Below, in pieces: positions 8,395 to 16,770 of a stretch of 64,000 nt of DNA. Both the position numbers and the translations under genes were made by a program. The notes below the pieces were generated by a model, which saw only the letters and a list, made by a program, of their open reading frames with translations, did not search any database and had not been told where the DNA came from. Origin of the DNA: Bradyrhizobium sp. STM 3843 (GTDB lineage: Bacteria > Pseudomonadota > Alphaproteobacteria > Rhizobiales > Xanthobacteraceae); assembly GCF_000239815.1 (NCBI RefSeq), contig NZ_CAFK01000299.1:1-64000 (forward strand), read 5' to 3'. Each line of letters opens with the position of its first letter. The stretch's first letter is position 1.

Positions 8395-9027
8395 ATGCAT
8401 GCGAGCGGTCGAACTGCGCTGATTGTCCTCACACTCGCGGCGACGGGCGGTTGCGCCGCGCTGGCGCAGCAGGCACTCCCATCATCCGAGGAAGCGCAAT
8501 TGCCTTCTATGCAGCCGCAGCCGGATGTGGGTGCGTCGATCGGCGGTGGCCAGCCGGGGCGATTCATACAGGTGCCGGTCAGCCATCTTTCCCCGAACGG
8601 CATCCGCAGCGCGCCAGACATCAAGAACCCGGCGCAGGGCGATCCGAAGTCGGCCGAGCGCGGCATGCGCTATTTCATCCAGTTCAACTGCGTCGGTTGC
8701 CATGCACCAGCCGGCGGCGGCGGCATGGGTCCCGCGCTCAGCAACAACTTCTTCATCTACGGGTCGCAGCCCGCCAACATCTATCTTTCGATTTATCAGG
8801 GCCGTCCGAACGGCATGCCGGCCTGGGGGGCCACACTGCCGGACACGGTGATCTGGGATCTCGTCACCTACATCGGCAAGATCAGCAACGAGCCCACGCC
8901 TGAGTGGGGACGCACCTTCTCGGCGTCGCCGTTGTCGCCGGCCGTCGAACAAATCCCTGCGGAAAAGGCCGCCACACCTGATCCATGGGCGGCAACAACG
9001 ACCTTTAAGCAGGGCCAGAAGCCATAG
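8395..9027 (+). CDS. xoxG: XoxG-like cytochrome c (electron acceptor of XoxF)
   Basis: A 210-aa monoheme cytochrome c. ATG at 8395 is 1 nt after the xoxJ stop, with GGAGGA at 8382-8387. The N-terminus (MHASGRTALIVLTLAATGGCAALAQQ) is a signal peptide; a Cys after GG leaves lipoprotein processing possible. The heme site is CVGCH (C99, C102, H103), followed by GGGGMGP, and the likely distal ligand is Met in GRPNGMPAWG. Position directly after xoxFJ makes it the natural acceptor of XoxF electrons, and the oxidase genes that follow 3 nt later give it an obvious partner. Confidence 0.87.
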   Translation: MHASGRTALIVLTLAATGGCAALAQQALPSSEEAQLPSMQPQPDVGASIGGGQPGRFIQVPVSHLSPNGIRSAPDIKNPAQGDPKSAERGMRYFIQFNCVGCHAPAGGGGMGPALSNNFFIYGSQPANIYLSIYQGRPNGMPAWGATLPDTVIWDLVTYIGKISNEPTPEWGRTFSASPLSPAVEQIPAEKAATPDPWAATTTFKQGQKP

Positions 9028-9030
9028 CAG

Positions 9031-10137
9031 ATGCGCAGACGATTGGAGCGCGCAGTGTCGAATGGAGAGCAAATACTGCCGAGCCCGAGGACGGCCCAAG
9101 GTCGCGGTAGTCCGGCCACTCGGTCGATCCTTGCGCTTGCGCTGCCTTGCCTCCTGCTGTCGACCAAAGTCGCTTCCGCCGAAACGCCTTTGGACTATCT
9201 GATCACCCACGGTGCCCGCGCCGATTCCATTGCTCACCTGGCCTGGTTCTCGACTGCGGTCTCCGTGCTGGTGATCCTCATCGTGACAGCCCTGCTGCTG
9301 GTTGGCATGTTTCGCCGCCGCGACCTGCCGCCGCCTGCGCTTCCCGGCCTGGCTGCGATTGCACGACCGCAAGACGGCATATCGTGGATCTATGTCGGCG
9401 TCGGCATCACCACCGTCGTGCTGCTGATCACCACCTTCTGGACCTTCGCCACCCTCGCCAGGACCGGACCGCAACCCGGCCCTGCGGCCGTGCGGCTCCT
9501 GATCACCGGTCACCAATGGTGGTGGGAAGTGCGCTATCTCGCCGACACGCCTTCCGATGAATTCACCACCGCGAATGAAATCCATATCCCGGTCGGCAAG
9601 GTGGTCGAGGTCAAGCTGCGCGGCGACGACGTCATTCATTCGTTCTGGGTGCCGAAGCTCGCCGGAAAGACGGATATGATCCCCGGACAGGAAAACCAGA
9701 CCTGGCTGCAGGCCGATCGAGAAGGCGTCTATCGCGGCCAATGCGGCGAGTACTGCGGACAGCAGCATGCGCACATGGCCTTCGAGGTAGTGGCGTCCTC
9801 GGCAGACGACTTCGAGCAATGGCGCCAGCAACAGCTCCAATCGGCGCCACCCCTCTCCGGTGCCGCGCTCCAGCAGGGCGAAATGCTGTTCGATAGCCGC
9901 TGCGGCATCTGCCACCGCGTCCGCGGGACCACAGCGGGCGGCATCGTCGGGCCTGACCTCACCCACATCATGAGCCGGCGCGCGATCGGTGCGGCGACCT
10001 TGCCGAACAATCGCGGCAATCTCGCCGCCTGGATCGCCGATCCCCAGCACACCAAGCCTGGCAATCTGATGCCGCGCCTCGATCTCTCCGGGCCGCAATT
10101 GACGCTGATCCGGCAATATGTCGAGACACTTAAGTAG
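9031..10137 (+). CDS. coxB: caa3-type cytochrome c oxidase subunit II with fused cytochrome c
   Basis: A 368-aa subunit II (CoxM-like). An N-terminal signal or membrane segment is followed by two transmembrane helices (about residues 60-85 and 110-140), the CuA domain and a C-terminal cytochrome c. CuA ligands are intact: HSFWVP plus CGEYCGQQHAHM (C-x3-C-x3-H-x2-M). The heme motif is CGICH, with Met in NLMPRLDL as likely sixth ligand. The fused heme domain is the mark of caa3 oxidases, which accept electrons from a cytochrome c. The start at 9031 lies 3 nt after xoxG; a GTG at 9055 is an alternative. Subunit I follows after 8 nt. Confidence 0.9.
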   Translation: MRRRLERAVSNGEQILPSPRTAQGRGSPATRSILALALPCLLLSTKVASAETPLDYLITHGARADSIAHLAWFSTAVSVLVILIVTALLLVGMFRRRDLPPPALPGLAAIARPQDGISWIYVGVGITTVVLLITTFWTFATLARTGPQPGPAAVRLLITGHQWWWEVRYLADTPSDEFTTANEIHIPVGKVVEVKLRGDDVIHSFWVPKLAGKTDMIPGQENQTWLQADREGVYRGQCGEYCGQQHAHMAFEVVASSADDFEQWRQQQLQSAPPLSGAALQQGEMLFDSRCGICHRVRGTTAGGIVGPDLTHIMSRRAIGAATLPNNRGNLAAWIADPQHTKPGNLMPRLDLSGPQLTLIRQYVETLK

Positions 10138-10145
10138 GAGCACGC

Positions 10146-12083
10146 ATGACCGCGACGGAATATGATCGCGCTCCCCGGGTCGCCGTACGCGACTATGCGT
10201 CTCCGCTCGCGGAGAAGCTCAACGCTTTATGGGAAACCAAGCCGGGCGTGATCGGCTGGCTGTCCTCGGTCGACCACAAGGAGATCGGGCTCCGTTACAT
10301 CGTCACATCGTTCATCTTCCTGATCGTGGGTGGAATTGAAGCGCTGATCTTCCGCCTCCAGATCACGCAACCCAATGAGACCCTGCTGACGCCCGAGCAG
10401 TACAACGAACTGTTCACGATGCACGGCGCGACCATGATCCTATGGTACGCCTTTCCGATCCTGACCGGCTTCAGCGTGTTCCTGCAACCGCTCGTCATCG
10501 GCACTCGCGACATGGCGATGCCGCGGCTGAACGCCTTTACTTACTGGCTGTTTCTCTTTTCCGGCATCTATCTCTATGTGGGATTTGCGATCGGCGAGGC
10601 GCCGAATGACGGCTGGTTCAACTACGTGCCTTACGCCTCGCGCCCGTTCAATCCGGGCCTCAACATCGATTTCTATGCCCTATCGAACATCCTGCTGGGG
10701 ATTTCGACCACGCTTGGCTCGTTGAATTTCGTCGTCACCCTCCTGCACATGCGTGCGCCGGGCATGTCGATCAACCGGCTGCCGATCTTGAGCTGGGGCA
10801 CGCTGACCATCTCGGTCGGCAACCTGTTCGCGATGCCGAGCGTCACGCTGGCCTTTTTCCTGTTGTGGATGGACCGTCAGTTCGCAACCCATTTCTATCG
10901 GCCCCCGACGGGACAGCCGCTGCTGTGGCAGCACCTGTTCTGGATGTGGGGGCATCCCTGGGTCTACGTGATCGTGCTACCGGCCATCAGCATGGTGTCG
11001 GAAGCGCTGCCGATTTTGTGCCGCCGCCCTCTGGTCGGCTACACTGCCGTGGCGCTGGCGACGGTGCTGACCATGGTGCTCGGTTTCGGCGTCTGGCTGC
11101 ACCACATGTTCGCGACGGGATTGCCGGGACTGGCGCTGTCGTTCTTCAGCGCCGTGTCGATCCTCATCGTGATTCCGAGCGCGGTGTCGGCCTTCGCCTG
11201 GCTCGGTACGATCTGGACCGGACGCCCGGTCTTCAACACCGCTTTCCTGTTCTTCGCCGGCTTCATCGTCGTGTTCGTGATCGGCGGCGTATCGGGCTTC
11301 ATGACCGGCTCGGTCCCGGTCGATTGGCAGCTCACCGATACCTATTTCGTCGTCGCCCATATCCATTATGTGCTGATCGGCTGGAACCTGTTTCCGGTGA
11401 TGGGCGCGAGCTATTTCTGGTTTCCGAAAATGTTCGGCAAGCTGCTCGACGAGCGGCTCGGCCGCTGGAATTTCTGGTTCATGTTCGTCGGCTTCAACGT
11501 CGGCTTCTTCCCGATGCATATCAGCGGCCTGCTGGGCATGCCGCGCCGCATCTACACTTTTCCCGAGGGCATGGGCCTCGACACCATCAATCTGATCACG
11601 ACGATCGGCAGCTATGTCTTCGCGGTCGGCTTCCTGCTCTTCATCATCAACGTCGTACTCAGCCTCAGGCATGGCCAGGACGCCGGCCCAAATCCCTGGG
11701 ACGCCGCCACGCTCGAATGGACCACGCCGTCACCGCCCCCACCCTACAATTTTGTCGTCCTGCCGACGCTGGCGACGCGGACCCCGCTGTGGGAAACACG
11801 GCTCAGGGAATCGCCTTATCATTCCGATCTCGGCAAGGGCTTTCCACTCGATCACGGCAAGGAGGCGCTGGCAACGACAACGCTGGATGCCCAGCCGGAA
11901 GCAATCCTGAGAATGCCGGAGGATTCGCTGATGCCGCTGCTGCTGGCGCTCGCACTCACGGCCCTGTTCGCCGGGCTGATCGTCAAGCTGTGGTGGTTGG
12001 TGATCGCCTCCCTCGTCGTCGGCCTCATCTTTCAGCTGATCTGGCTCTGGCCGCGGGCCAAGCTTGCCGAACGGAGGCCCTGA
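10146..12083 (+). CDS. ctaD: cytochrome c oxidase subunit I (xox-linked), proton-channel residues replaced
   Basis: A 645-aa heme-copper oxidase subunit I (CoxN-like) with twelve core transmembrane helices and a C-terminal extension with further hydrophobic helices. Heme and copper ligands are present: His in TMHGATM, H270 in GHPWVY with the crosslinking Tyr274, the pair in LHHMFATG, and AHIHYV. Compared with the Paracoccus aa3 enzyme, the D-channel Glu (E278, motif GHPEVY) is Trp272 and the K-channel Lys (K354, motif PTGIK) is Ser348, while the D-channel entry Asp is kept (D122). The reaction centre therefore looks functional but its proton supply does not follow the A1 pattern. RBS TAGGAG precedes ATG; the stop overlaps the next start. 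Confidence 0.9.
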   Translation: MTATEYDRAPRVAVRDYASPLAEKLNALWETKPGVIGWLSSVDHKEIGLRYIVTSFIFLIVGGIEALIFRLQITQPNETLLTPEQYNELFTMHGATMILWYAFPILTGFSVFLQPLVIGTRDMAMPRLNAFTYWLFLFSGIYLYVGFAIGEAPNDGWFNYVPYASRPFNPGLNIDFYALSNILLGISTTLGSLNFVVTLLHMRAPGMSINRLPILSWGTLTISVGNLFAMPSVTLAFFLLWMDRQFATHFYRPPTGQPLLWQHLFWMWGHPWVYVIVLPAISMVSEALPILCRRPLVGYTAVALATVLTMVLGFGVWLHHMFATGLPGLALSFFSAVSILIVIPSAVSAFAWLGTIWTGRPVFNTAFLFFAGFIVVFVIGGVSGFMTGSVPVDWQLTDTYFVVAHIHYVLIGWNLFPVMGASYFWFPKMFGKLLDERLGRWNFWFMFVGFNVGFFPMHISGLLGMPRRIYTFPEGMGLDTINLITTIGSYVFAVGFLLFIINVVLSLRHGQDAGPNPWDAATLEWTTPSPPPPYNFVVLPTLATRTPLWETRLRESPYHSDLGKGFPLDHGKEALATTTLDAQPEAILRMPEDSLMPLLLALALTALFAGLIVKLWWLVIASLVVGLIFQLIWLWPRAKLAERRP

Positions 12084-12694
12084 TGACGATCGTCACGATA
12101 TCCCGTGATGATCTGCCGATCGGCAGCGTCACCTCTCGGACGGTCGGCTGGTGGAGCATGATCGCGGCTATCATCACCGAAGCGTCGCTGTTTGCCTATC
12201 TGCTGTTTGCCTATTACTATTTCGCCGTGCAGCGGCGCGGCGAGATGTGGCCGGCGGAAATGCCGACCTTCAAGCTCGCAGCCCCGAATACGGTCATCCT
12301 GCTGGTCTCAAGCGTCGCCGTGTGGTTCGGCGAGCGCGGCGGGCACGAGGGCGTACGCTGGAAGCAGACGGCCGGCATGGGCATCGGCTTCGTCCTCGGC
12401 GTGATCTTCGTCACCATCCAGGTGTTCGAGTGGAAGGCGAAGTCGTTCAGCCTCAATTCGGGCCCTTACGGCTCGATCTTCTTCGTCGTGACCGGCTTCC
12501 ACATGGGCCACGTCGTGCTCGGCCTGATCATGCTGCTGCCGCTCACGCTCTGGTCGGCGCTCGGATATTTCGGCCCCGGGCGCGACGCGCCGATCTCGAT
12601 CGGCGCCATCTACTGGCACTTCGTCGACGCGGTTTGGCTGGTGGTGTTCTTCAGCCTCTACATCACGCCATATCTGGGGCTGCGCCATGGCTGA
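12083..12694 (+). CDS. cytochrome c oxidase subunit III
   Basis: A 203-aa membrane protein with about five transmembrane helices, matching short (CoxO-like) subunits III. Visible family features are WWSMIAAIITEASLFAYL, FEWKAKSF, the helix TGFHMGHVVLGL and IYWHFVDAVWLVVFF near the C-terminus. The ATG at 12083 shares its A with the TGA of subunit I (TGATG), so the two should be translated in step. It belongs to the same oxidase complex. Confidence 0.9.
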   Translation: MTIVTISRDDLPIGSVTSRTVGWWSMIAAIITEASLFAYLLFAYYYFAVQRRGEMWPAEMPTFKLAAPNTVILLVSSVAVWFGERGGHEGVRWKQTAGMGIGFVLGVIFVTIQVFEWKAKSFSLNSGPYGSIFFVVTGFHMGHVVLGLIMLLPLTLWSALGYFGPGRDAPISIGAIYWHFVDAVWLVVFFSLYITPYLGLRHG

Positions 12695-13127
12695 CGAAGC
12701 CTCGCTCCGGCGCGCCGGACATCCCGCCCCGCACCGCAACCGCGTCAGCATCGGCTGGCTGCTCGCGGCGCTGTTTGCACCACCGATCGGCTGGTCGCTG
12801 CACCTGATCGCAAACTATGCGCTGGCAAGTCACAGCTGCTATCCCGGCAGCGTGCCCAAGTCCCCGACATCGCCGGCAGGGCTTTGGGCGCTTCTGATTG
12901 CAATCGACGTCGTCAGCCTCGCAATATCGCTGGCCGCGATCGTGTTCGCCTACCGCGCCTGGCAGGCCAGTATCCGGGAAATGGCCCAACATGAATCGCC
13001 CATGGTCGAAACCGGCGAAGGCCGCACGCGTTTTCTGGCGGTCTGGGCGCTGCTGATTGGCAGCCTGTTCTTTCTGACCGTCGCATCGGACAGCGCGGCG
13101 CTCTGGATATTGAAGACATGCAGCTGA
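12687..13127 (+). CDS. small membrane protein of the caa3 oxidase cluster (CoxP-like position)
   Basis: A 146-aa protein with three hydrophobic segments (about residues 23-46, 68-90 and 115-140). It overlaps the subunit III gene by 8 nt and ctaG by 10 nt, so it belongs to the oxidase operon. In coxMNOP-type clusters a second small subunit sits in this position. I see no metal-binding or catalytic motif, and sequence similarity to known subunits is not obvious by eye. A structural or assembly role is inferred from position only. Confidence 0.7.
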   Translation: MADEASLRRAGHPAPHRNRVSIGWLLAALFAPPIGWSLHLIANYALASHSCYPGSVPKSPTSPAGLWALLIAIDVVSLAISLAAIVFAYRAWQASIREMAQHESPMVETGEGRTRFLAVWALLIGSLFFLTVASDSAALWILKTCS

Positions 13128-14104
13128 ACATCCGCGCAGGTCTGCTGCTGGTCGCGATGGCGCTGCCGCTACGAGCCATGGCGCATAGTGCAGGCTCTGC
13201 GCCAGGCTTTCCGGAGCGGCTGTCGGCGGCCGGCTGGAGCCTGGATGCGTCGACGATGATTCCCCTTGCGCTGGCCACCGGCTGGTATGCCTTCGGCATT
13301 ATCAGCGCAATGCGCGAGAACAAAACCGAGCTGCTCTCACCTGCGCGCACCATCGCATTTGCCGGCGGCATCGTGATCCTGTTGCTGGCACTGAATTCGC
13401 CCATCGATACGATCAGCGAGGACCTGTTCTCGGTGCACATGATCCAGCATCTCCTGCTGATGCTGGGGGCGCCCCCGCTGCTGGTCTGGAGCGACTGCCC
13501 CGCCATTTTTCTGCGCGCGTTCCCGCGCCCGGCGCGGAAGCGGATCGTGCGGCTGTGGATCACGCTCGGCTTCGGCCGCGCCTACCATATGCTGATGCAT
13601 CCGCTCCTGGTCTGGGTGCTGTTCACAGGCGCATTCGTGTTCTGGCACGCGCCAGGACCGTACCAATGGGCGCTTGATGACAATGCCGTACACATCGTCG
13701 AGCACCTGAGCTTCTTCGTGACATCGCTGATGTTCTGGTCGATCGTGCTGCCGCCCCATCAGCACGCGCGTCGCCTGGCGCACGGGTCGACCCTGCTGCT
13801 GATCGTGTCAACCGCGGTGCTGAGCGGCCTGCCGGGGGCATTGATGATCTTCGCGCCACGCCCGCTGTATCCAGGTCACGCGGCGGGCGTGATGAAATGG
13901 GGCCTGACCTTGATGGAGGACCAGCAGCTGGCGGGCCTGATCATGTGGATCCCAGCCGGTGGTGCCTATGTGCTTGCTGCCGCGCTGGTGTTCCTGAGCT
14001 GGCTCGATGAAGCCGAAGCGCGGGCGCTGCGGACCGCGCGACGCGGCGCTGTGGTTCAAGCTCGCCCCCAGGTGCAAGGAACGCCTGGCATCGCCAGCGA
14101 TTGA
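13118..14104 (+). CDS. ctaG: caa3 oxidase assembly factor, CtaG (DUF1404-like membrane) family
   Basis: A 328-aa polytopic membrane protein of the caa3-type CtaG family, not the Cox11 protein that shares the name. It has a signal-like N-terminus and about seven helices. Family marks are HMIQHLLLMLGAPPLL, HAPGPYQWALDDNAVHIVEHLSFF, the histidine-rich helix ends, and the C-terminal EDQQLAGLIMWIPAGG. Such proteins are needed to assemble caa3 oxidase, probably at a copper step. The second oxidase cluster has its own paralogue at 22347. This is the last gene of the overlapping xox/cox run. Confidence 0.85.
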   Translation: MQLNIRAGLLLVAMALPLRAMAHSAGSAPGFPERLSAAGWSLDASTMIPLALATGWYAFGIISAMRENKTELLSPARTIAFAGGIVILLLALNSPIDTISEDLFSVHMIQHLLLMLGAPPLLVWSDCPAIFLRAFPRPARKRIVRLWITLGFGRAYHMLMHPLLVWVLFTGAFVFWHAPGPYQWALDDNAVHIVEHLSFFVTSLMFWSIVLPPHQHARRLAHGSTLLLIVSTAVLSGLPGALMIFAPRPLYPGHAAGVMKWGLTLMEDQQLAGLIMWIPAGGAYVLAAALVFLSWLDEAEARALRTARRGAVVQARPQVQGTPGIASD

Positions 14105-14125
14105 TCTCGCGCTAAGGAGATGCCC

Positions 14126-15061
14126 ATGGCCACGATCCGGCGCATGCGATTTCACAGATTTGGCGGTGCGGATGTGATCCAGTCGGATCAGGTCGAACCG
14201 TCGCAGCCGGATGCTGGCCAGATTTTGGTTGCCGTGCGTGCGGCCAGCGTCAATCCGGTCGACTTCAAGATCCGCTCCGGCAAATATCCCGCCGTCAAGA
14301 ACGACCGCCTGCCATATGCGCCGGGGCGCGACCTCTCCGGCACCGTGCTCGCCTGCGGCGCGCAGGCGACCCGCTTCAAGCCCGGCGACGAGGTGTTCGG
14401 CATCGTCAACATTTATGGCGGTGGCTATTCGGAGCAGGTCGTTCTCGACGAGCGTGCGGTGGCACTGAAGCCTACTATGCTCGACCACGTGCATGCCGCA
14501 GCGATCCCCCTCGCCGGCCAGACGGCATGGCAAGGCCTGTTCCGCCATGGCCGGCTGCAGGCCGGGCAGTCGGTGCTCATCCATGGCGGGACAGGTGGCG
14601 TCGGTCACTTTGCCATCCAGTTCGCGAAGGCCAAGGGCGCCAGGGTGCTGACGACCGTGTCAGCGGACAACGTCAATTTCGCCCGATCGCTCGGCGCCGA
14701 CGTCGCAATCGATTACAGAACGCAGCGGTTCGAGGACCACGCAGCCGATCTCGACATGGTGTTCGACCTGATCGACGGCGAGACGCGCGAGCGGTCCTGG
14801 CTGCTCCTGAAGCGGGGCGGCATCCTGGTCTCGACCCTGACCCCGCCCTCGCAGGAGACGGCGAAGCAGCATGGTGTGCGCGCGACACGTTACACCGTCG
14901 AGGCCGACGGCGCTGAGCTCGCCGAGATCGCATCGCTGGTAGCCGAGGGCAAGATGCGGCCGCATCTGCAGCAGAGCTTCGCGCTGGACTCCGCCGCTGC
15001 GGCCATGACAGCGGTGGAAAAGGGCCACACGGTCGGAAAGATTGTTCTGACGGTCCAGTAG
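14126..15061 (+). CDS. zinc-independent quinone oxidoreductase/alcohol dehydrogenase (MDR family)
   Basis: A 311-aa medium-chain reductase of the quinone oxidoreductase type. The N-terminal GroES-like domain (residues 1-120; ASVNPVDFKIRSG, PGRDLSGTVLACG) is followed by a Rossmann domain with HGGTGGVGHFAIQFAKAKGA. The catalytic zinc ligands of true alcohol dehydrogenases are absent. AAGGAG at 14114-14119 fits ATG 14126 better than ATG 14120, which would lie directly against it. It follows ctaG by 21 nt and may share the transcript, so a role in handling aldehyde or quinone products is possible but unproven. Confidence 0.8.
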   Translation: MATIRRMRFHRFGGADVIQSDQVEPSQPDAGQILVAVRAASVNPVDFKIRSGKYPAVKNDRLPYAPGRDLSGTVLACGAQATRFKPGDEVFGIVNIYGGGYSEQVVLDERAVALKPTMLDHVHAAAIPLAGQTAWQGLFRHGRLQAGQSVLIHGGTGGVGHFAIQFAKAKGARVLTTVSADNVNFARSLGADVAIDYRTQRFEDHAADLDMVFDLIDGETRERSWLLLKRGGILVSTLTPPSQETAKQHGVRATRYTVEADGAELAEIASLVAEGKMRPHLQQSFALDSAAAAMTAVEKGHTVGKIVLTVQ

Positions 15062-15069
15062 TCGTCTCG

Positions 15070-15090
15070 GGCGCTGCATCGCTCAGCGCC
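15070..15090. terminator. weak bidirectional hairpin between convergent genes
   Basis: GGCGCTG (15070-15076) pairs with CAGCGCC (15084-15090) around a 7-nt loop in the 36-bp gap between the convergent genes ending at 15061 and 15098. There is no clear T-run, so terminator activity is uncertain. Confidence 0.4.
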
Positions 15091-15097
15091 TCCTGTG

Positions 15098-15826
15098 TCA
15101 CATCGCTTCCTTCAGCTTTGACGCGATCAGCCAGCGGTTGACCGGGTAAGAGGTTGCGAGACCTGCAAGCATGGCAAACTGCATCACCCACCAGAACGCC
15201 GGGCTCCCCTCGGGCAACGCGGTCCCGAGAAGGCGTGGGAAGACGACGAAATGCGCCAACGCCATGACAGCGTACATGCCGATCTGCCAGGCAATCAGAG
15301 ACAAAGTGTCCGCCTGCAACGCGCGCTTCAGGGCTGTCTCACGACTCAATTCAGGATGCATCGGCTTGATCGAGAAATACTGGAACAGGATGCCAAATCC
15401 AAACGCGAGGATGAAGTCGAGGACCCAGGCCGAGAAGATCTTGTCCCGCCAGAGCACGTGCCAGCCCAGGATCACCGCAAGCCCGGGAACCAATTGCAGG
15501 AGCGTCTCGGCGATGACATCGCCCAGCGTGCAGCCTGCGCCGCAATGCGTTGCGCCTTTGACGACTGAGGTCGGAGGCGGCCAGTGCTCGGATTTCCGAT
15601 GCTTTCCTTCCGAATGTTCCGAATGCTTTCCGCCCCCGATGTTTCGCCCGAACGAAAGATAGGCCGCGAGCGCCAACGGGCCGGCATATAAGGCTGTGAT
15701 TGGCCAGACGACGTTCATGATGCGCATGCGCTGCGGATGCCGCATTTCGTCAGCGGCGATCCACAGCGCGCAGCCAATCGCGACAGCCAGCGACAGGCTC
15801 GCGAGCACATTGACAAGGAAGGGCAT
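15098..15826 (-). CDS. DUF4396 membrane protein
   Basis: A 242-aa polytopic protein. Hydrophobic helices lie near residues 5-25, 38-58, 105-127, 133-152, 175-200 and 210-230. Between helices 2 and 3 is a His/Lys-rich loop (GGGKHSEHSEGKHRKSEHW) followed by HCGAGCTLGD, a conserved Cys pair typical of DUF4396 proteins. The histidine-rich loop and GAGC motif suggest metal contact, but no function is established for the family. It lies 20 nt downstream of the SDR gene on the same strand, so they probably form a two-gene operon. Confidence 0.75.
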   Translation of the reverse strand: MPFLVNVLASLSLAVAIGCALWIAADEMRHPQRMRIMNVVWPITALYAGPLALAAYLSFGRNIGGGKHSEHSEGKHRKSEHWPPPTSVVKGATHCGAGCTLGDVIAETLLQLVPGLAVILGWHVLWRDKIFSAWVLDFILAFGFGILFQYFSIKPMHPELSRETALKRALQADTLSLIAWQIGMYAVMALAHFVVFPRLLGTALPEGSPAFWWVMQFAMLAGLATSYPVNRWLIASKLKEAM

Positions 15827-15846
15827 CTTCGGGCCTTGTCGCGGGC

Positions 15847-16632
15847 CTAGTGCTTCGCCGTTCCGGGCTCGGCCTGGCTGCGATGCTGCTTGGCGAGCGC
15901 AGCGGCCGGCGTTACATTCGCAACCGACGACTGGACCTTGTTCTTCAAGCCGGTCACGACGTCGCCCTCGCCGGCCATCATCGCATCAAACCCTTGGCGC
16001 GCCACGTCGCCAGCATCGTCCTTGTCCTCGGTGCCGATCTTGGTGTCCATCATGTCGGCGCGGCGGAAGAACTCGGTTTCGGTGGCGCCGGGCATCAGAC
16101 AAGTGACCGTGATCTTGGTGTCCCTCAACTCCTCACGGATCGCAAAGGAGAACGAGTTGAGGAACGCTTTCGTGCCGTTGTAGATCGCCTGGAAGGCGCC
16201 GGGTGTAAAGCCTGCGATCGAGCCGGTGATGAGGATGCGACCTGCATTGCGGCGGCGCATGTCGTTGCCGATTTTGTGGATCAGCTCCACGGTGCCCGTG
16301 ACATTGGTATCGATGACCCGGCGGATCTCGCCAAGGTCCTGGTCGAGGAACGCGCGTCCAAGACCGCGGCCGGCATTTGCGAGCAGAGCATCGACGGGAC
16401 GCCCCTGCGTGGCGGTACAGAGCTTCTCGACACCTTCGCTGGTCGCGAGGTCGGCCTGGATCGCCTCGACCCTTGCTCCGTTTGCGCGCAACGATGCCGC
16501 CGCCTGCTCGATCTCCGGCTCGTCGGCGACGATCAGGAGGTCGAAACCGTCTTTCGCGCAACAGCGCGCCAGTTCCAGACCGATACCGGTCGACGCGCCC
16601 GTGACGATTGCGAATTGGCCCTGTGATGCCAC
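15847..16632 (-). CDS. SDR family oxidoreductase
   Basis: A classical short-chain dehydrogenase of 261 aa. The nucleotide loop VTGASTGIG is at residues 10-18, NAG follows in LLANAGRG, and the catalytic set is Ser in ITGSIAG with Tyr and Lys in YNGTK. GTG at 16632 is supported by AAGGAG six nt upstream. NAD(P)-dependent; substrate not predictable. The C-terminal 30 residues carry a run of Ala/Gln/His without known motif. The gene precedes the DUF4396 gene and diverges from the DUF305 protein. Confidence 0.82.
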   Translation of the reverse strand: MASQGQFAIVTGASTGIGLELARCCAKDGFDLLIVADEPEIEQAAASLRANGARVEAIQADLATSEGVEKLCTATQGRPVDALLANAGRGLGRAFLDQDLGEIRRVIDTNVTGTVELIHKIGNDMRRRNAGRILITGSIAGFTPGAFQAIYNGTKAFLNSFSFAIREELRDTKITVTCLMPGATETEFFRRADMMDTKIGTEDKDDAGDVARQGFDAMMAGEGDVVTGLKNKVQSSVANVTPAAALAKQHRSQAEPGTAKH

Positions 16633-16770
16633 GACATTCTCCTTTCAGGCTGTTAGCAAGCATCGGTCCAATCGCGGCCGCTCCTGATCGTTCCTGGTCG
16701 CTGTGCATCGGAACGTTTTGGTGCATGTCGGCTTGGAGCTCAGGTTCCGAACTGATCTGTTGTCGGCGAC

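Noticed and set aside
8482-10143. 553-codon open frame antisense to xoxG and coxB
   Set aside because: Both genes on the other strand have complete heme and CuA motifs; the antisense frame is Arg/Gly/Asp-rich without a fold signature.
12083-12694. Start of the subunit III gene at 10865, as the longest open frame would suggest
   Set aside because: The extension runs antiphase through subunit I; ATG 12083 gives the normal subunit III N-terminus with a TGATG junction.
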